This document shows, piece by piece, positions 62,842 to 64,000 of a DNA stretch of 64,000 bases. The notes beneath the pieces are model-generated. The model worked only from the letters and a program-made list of their open reading frames with translations, ran no database searches and had not been told where the DNA came from. Origin of the DNA: Cocleimonas flava. Lineage in GTDB: Bacteria > Pseudomonadota > Gammaproteobacteria > Thiotrichales > Thiotrichaceae. Each line of letters opens with the position of its first letter. The first letter of the stretch is position 1. A program made the translations under genes and the position numbers. The stretch spans positions 62,001 to 126,000 of the forward strand of contig NZ_SMFQ01000005.1 in the NCBI RefSeq assembly GCF_004339015.1. Reading direction: 5' to 3'.

Positions 62842-63768
62842 ATGAATAAATTTGAAAATTATCTCACCACAGCAAACAATGAATCACGCGCTTATGTCGA
62901 TTTAAACAAACTAGATACACTTTGGTTAAACACCGGTACGCTTTGTAATATTACCTGTGAAAATTGTTATATCGAATCATCACCCAAAAACGATGCCCTG
63001 GTTTATATGACCTATCAGGAAGTAAAAACGTATCTGGATGAAATTCGTGACGAAGAAATGGCAACAACGGAGATAGGAATCACCGGTGGCGAGCCATTTA
63101 TGAATCCCGACATTATCCCAATCATCGAAGAATGCCTAAGCCGTGGGTTTAAGTTAGTTGTTTTAACCAACGCAATGCGCCCGATGATGCGACATAAAGA
63201 TGCTTTAATTAAGATCAATGAGCAATACAAAGACCAGCTTCTCTTACGAGTATCAATAGATCACTTTAAGCGAAAAATGCATGATGAAGAACGCGGCTTT
63301 GGTACATGGGAAATCGCCTTAAACGGACTAAAATGGCTTTCTGATAATGGCTTCAACATCAATATCGCCGGCAGAACACGCTGGGGAGAAGAGATAGAAG
63401 ACTTACGACTCGGCTATGCAGGGCTTTTTGAAACTCAAAATATCAAGATTAATGCTGCTGATCCTGTGGAGTTAGTACTATTCCCTGAAATGGACGAAGC
63501 AGCATCTGTTCCAGAAATCACCACAGAGTGCTGGGATATTTTAAACGTAAAACCCGATGAGATTATGTGTTCAAATTCTCGCATGGTGGTTAAACGAAAA
63601 GGCGCAGAGAAACCAGCTGTTATCGCCTGTACCTTATTGCCTTATTCTGAAGAGTTTGAATTTGATTCAACCTTAAAAGAAAGCTCAAAACGCGTGTACT
63701 TAAACCATCAATACTGTTCTAAATTTTGCGTATTGGGTGGAGGTTCTTGTAGCGCTACCGCTGATTAA
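62842..63768 (+). CDS. Radical SAM protein with C-terminal Cys motif
   Basis: 308 residues. The cluster-binding motif is CNITCENC (C35, C39, C42), followed by the SAM-binding GITGGEPF. A C-terminal Cys group (C292, C296, C303: CSKFCVLGGGSC) could hold an auxiliary iron-sulfur cluster, as in SPASM/twitch-type enzymes, but it does not match SPASM exactly. The first part LDTLWLNTGTLCN is shared with uncharacterised radical SAM proteins found near TIGR04282-type transferase genes. A convergent gene of that kind ends at 63837. Substrate unknown. Confidence 0.88.
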   Translation: MNKFENYLTTANNESRAYVDLNKLDTLWLNTGTLCNITCENCYIESSPKNDALVYMTYQEVKTYLDEIRDEEMATTEIGITGGEPFMNPDIIPIIEECLSRGFKLVVLTNAMRPMMRHKDALIKINEQYKDQLLLRVSIDHFKRKMHDEERGFGTWEIALNGLKWLSDNGFNINIAGRTRWGEEIEDLRLGYAGLFETQNIKINAADPVELVLFPEMDEAASVPEITTECWDILNVKPDEIMCSNSRMVVKRKGAEKPAVIACTLLPYSEEFEFDSTLKESSKRVYLNHQYCSKFCVLGGGSCSATAD

Positions 63769-63800
63769 AGACGCTGAATTCGTCTAAATATTACTTCTAC

Positions 63801-63835
63801 GAGCCTAGAAACAATCAGATTCTAGGCTCGTTTTA
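63801..63835. terminator. Bidirectional terminator between the radical SAM gene and the right-edge gene
   Basis: GAGCCTAGAA, 9-base loop, TTCTAGGCTC, then GTTTT: a perfect 10-base stem. It separates convergent genes. Confidence 0.88.
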
Positions 63836-63836
63836 A

Positions 63837-64000
63837 TCACAGCTCCCCTATCCACTCTTTAAGTTTTACCTGATTCTCATTTAAACTCTGTGGCATTTCA
63901 GAAAGCATAATCTTGAGATCAGATTCAGTATCCACATCGGTCAGTGCATCTAGCTCGTAAGGTTTTGAATCTAATTGAGCCACTAAAATTTCTTTGGTTT
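63837..64000 (-). CDS. C-terminal end of a TIGR04282/MobA-like glycosyl- or nucleotidyltransferase gene (partial)
   Basis: Only the last 54 residues are in the window. The frame reads ILVAQLDSKPYELDALTDVD, then TESDLKIMLSEMP and ends KEWIGEL. The phrase L.DVDTESDL is the usual end of GT-A-fold transferases such as TIGR04282 and CofC/MobA-like proteins (L.DVDTPEDL). The start lies beyond the right edge. It converges on the radical SAM gene, with a terminator between. Assignment from such a short piece is tentative. Confidence 0.55.
   Translation of the reverse strand, partial: TKEILVAQLDSKPYELDALTDVDTESDLKIMLSEMPQSLNENQVKLKEWIGEL

Overview
The window is a 64 kb stretch of a gammaproteobacterial chromosome with moderately low GC. 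Its gene content is ordinary for a free-living, probably marine, gammaproteobacterium: an RhlE-like helicase, YqhA, Mqo, YbiT, a DUF349 protein, YgiD, several LysR regulators and three c-di-GMP proteins. A Thiotrichales-like host is only a guess. I see no rRNA, tRNA, CRISPR array, insertion sequence or prophage.

Layout. 1-6.8 kb: end of a DEAD-box helicase, a broken ycaQ-like remnant, a LysR/CurA-like reductase pair, YqhA, a GcvA-type LysR beside a small protein, and a MATE pump. 6.8-13.6 kb: ZIP and MFS transporters, a SpoIIAA-like protein, HupE diverging from a second HupE-like protein plus a DUF1007 protein, then Mqo. 13.6-23.3 kb: a basic lipoprotein, a periplasmic metallo-beta-lactamase-fold protein, a Na/Pi symporter with a small helical partner, a GGDEF/EAL protein, a CDF exporter with its MerR regulator, and a diguanylate cyclase. 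23.3-33.6 kb: VF530/DUF2132 protein with ABC-F YbiT, a LysR gene diverging from two small secreted proteins, DUF523, a Zur-box locus (MerC plus CobW-like) and a DUF349 coiled-coil protein. 33.8-39.6 kb: two divergent surface lipoproteins (beta-helix and FG-GAP) and an ABC exporter. 39.8-45.3 kb: an AT-rich three-gene operon (VWA/metallopeptidase, MoxR AAA ATPase, BRCT-LRR protein), the best candidate for an undescribed system. 45.6-57 kb: a lipoprotein esterase with a partial tandem duplication, a membrane protein, GlgC, an aspartase with an N-terminal cyclic-nucleotide-binding domain, three more copies of the small secreted protein followed by DoxX and YgiD, a PAS-GGDEF protein and a PHB-depolymerase-type esterase. 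57-64 kb: LysR/MFS pair, NifX-like protein, YitT, a sodium:solute symporter, a radical SAM protein and the end of a glycosyl/nucleotidyltransferase-like gene.

Two signals run across the annotation. (i) A highly conserved intergenic element (core CACCCCCCTACTT, then a GGGGC-type arm and a T-run) occurs at 19 loci, about one per 3.4 kb. Fifteen of the sixteen unpaired copies point the same way on the chromosome whatever the direction of the neighbouring genes. Three loci carry facing pairs. It resembles a terminator hairpin, but its conserved sequence and strand polarity are not explained by termination alone. (ii) Five paralogous genes for about 70-residue secreted peptides lie in two clusters 26 kb apart. 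The clusters share a palindromic LysR-type box and a conserved leader with a small hairpin. The LysR gene at 25.7 kb diverges from the first cluster and plausibly controls both, together with the DoxX and YgiD genes.

All homology calls come from reading motifs and family resemblance. No search was run.
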